A stretch of 64,000 bases of DNA from assembly GCA_037013495.1 (NCBI GenBank), contig CM072812.1, forward strand, positions 35,732,501 through 35,796,500. Reading direction: 5' to 3'. Source of the DNA: Hippophae tibetana. Lineage: Eukaryota > Streptophyta > Magnoliopsida > Rosales > Elaeagnaceae. The number at the start of each line of letters is the position of its first letter. The first letter of the stretch is position 1. The notes beneath the pieces are model-generated. The model was not told where the DNA came from and ran no database searches. It saw only the letters and a program-made list of their open reading frames with translations. This document shows positions 63,542 to 64,000 of the stretch, piece by piece. The position numbers and the translations under genes are program-made.

Positions 63542-63733
63542 TTGTCAATGATTTTTGAAACCCTAATTTTAGTTGAATATGTAATCGGCTGAGAAAGAAA
63601 GGAGATTTTGGTATTGGTACTATTCTCAAACTCTAATAAAGGAGGAGGAGTGTTTGGATTCCAGGAAATTATGACATTCACCAGGAAATAAGCCTTTTAC
63701 TTACAAAGTAGGGCACTGTCTGAGCGAGTTAAG
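63542..63733. promoter_or_regulatory. NSE1 upstream region, possibly bidirectional promoter
   Basis: 192 bases lie between the NSE1 start codon and an ATG on the plus strand at 63734 that has a good plant start context (TTAAGATGGCG). If that ATG is real, the two genes share this short promoter. No TATA box is obvious. Confidence 0.3.
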
Positions 63734-63790
63734 ATGGCGGGAAATAATGGCAACTGCGTTTCGTATGGTCGAACGAGCGGGAGAGATGAG
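63734..63790 (+). CDS. Possible first exon of a divergent gene
   Basis: ATG in the context AAGATGGCGGG opens MAGNNGNCVSYGRTSGRDE with balanced codon use. The frame then becomes AT-rich and hydrophobic after about 63790, as if an intron began at the GTTTCA site. No second exon can be seen before the window ends. It may be chance. Confidence 0.25.
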
Positions 63791-64000
63791 GTTTCATCAT
63801 TTTGGATCCCACTCATCAATCATCGTTATCAGGGAACATTTTATTTTTTGGGCCATTTTTTAACTGAGAGAAATATGGAGAAATTTCGAATTTTAATTAT
63901 AAAATATTTAAAATTAATTAATATTATAATAAAATTATAACTTTACCTTGATGTATTCAAATTAAATCAATACTTCTCACTAAACATATTTTACTCACGT

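Overview
The window is nuclear DNA of a eudicot plant. The genes have many short introns with GT/AG borders, the intergenic DNA is very AT-rich, LTR retrotransposons of the Copia type are frequent, and telomere-type CCCTAAA repeats are scattered inside the sequence. The species cannot be fixed from the sequence alone. Many short open frames in the intergenic DNA are chance.

Left part (1-22.6 kb). A clade-I TGA bZIP transcription factor (TGA1/TGA4-like) is complete at 4144-8197 in eight exons, 368 codons. It has a redox-type cysteine pair and a large fifth intron holding transposon-like debris. A GC-richer patch upstream carries a palindromic TGACGTCA site. A remnant of a Sirevirus-like Copia element (minus strand; gag left, pol lost) fills 8.8-13.9 kb, followed by an inverted LTR fragment. 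At 17.76-19.66 kb lies a partial duplicate of the TGA gene that has lost the bZIP exons. A decayed class III aminotransferase (AGT2-like) pseudogene sits at 22.1-22.6 kb.

Middle part (23-41 kb). An intronless DYW-class PPR gene (1050 codons, minus strand) is at 23116-26268. A complete but inactivated Copia element with 204/203-bp LTRs is at 28080-33435. Possible exons of an unidentified minus-strand gene lie on either side of it. A short element with related LTR-like repeats and almost no internal region is at about 36.1-38.0 kb.

Repeat-rich part (41-53 kb). Four related elements share Tourist/PIF-Harbinger-like ends (GTTTGGTT) and, in the three clearest, a 3-bp target duplication. All carry long internal arrays of degenerate plant telomere motif. 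They are the most unusual feature of the window. A solo LTR of the Sirevirus-like family lies among them.

Right part (53.9-64 kb). A gamma-glutamyltranspeptidase gene (plus strand, ending at 57163) and a gene for the SMC5/6-complex subunit NSE1 (minus strand, 63541 down to 57841) face each other tail to tail. GGT acts on glutathione and its conjugates. NSE1 is a RING-type subunit of a DNA-repair complex. The first NSE1 intron is about 3 kb long because it holds a truncated antisense Copia element that nearly touches the exon-1 splice donor.

The host genes (TGA factor, PPR protein, GGT, NSE1) belong to unrelated pathways, as expected for eukaryotic neighbours. Exon borders were deduced by hand from reading frame, GT/AG signals and remembered family sequence. 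No alignments were run.
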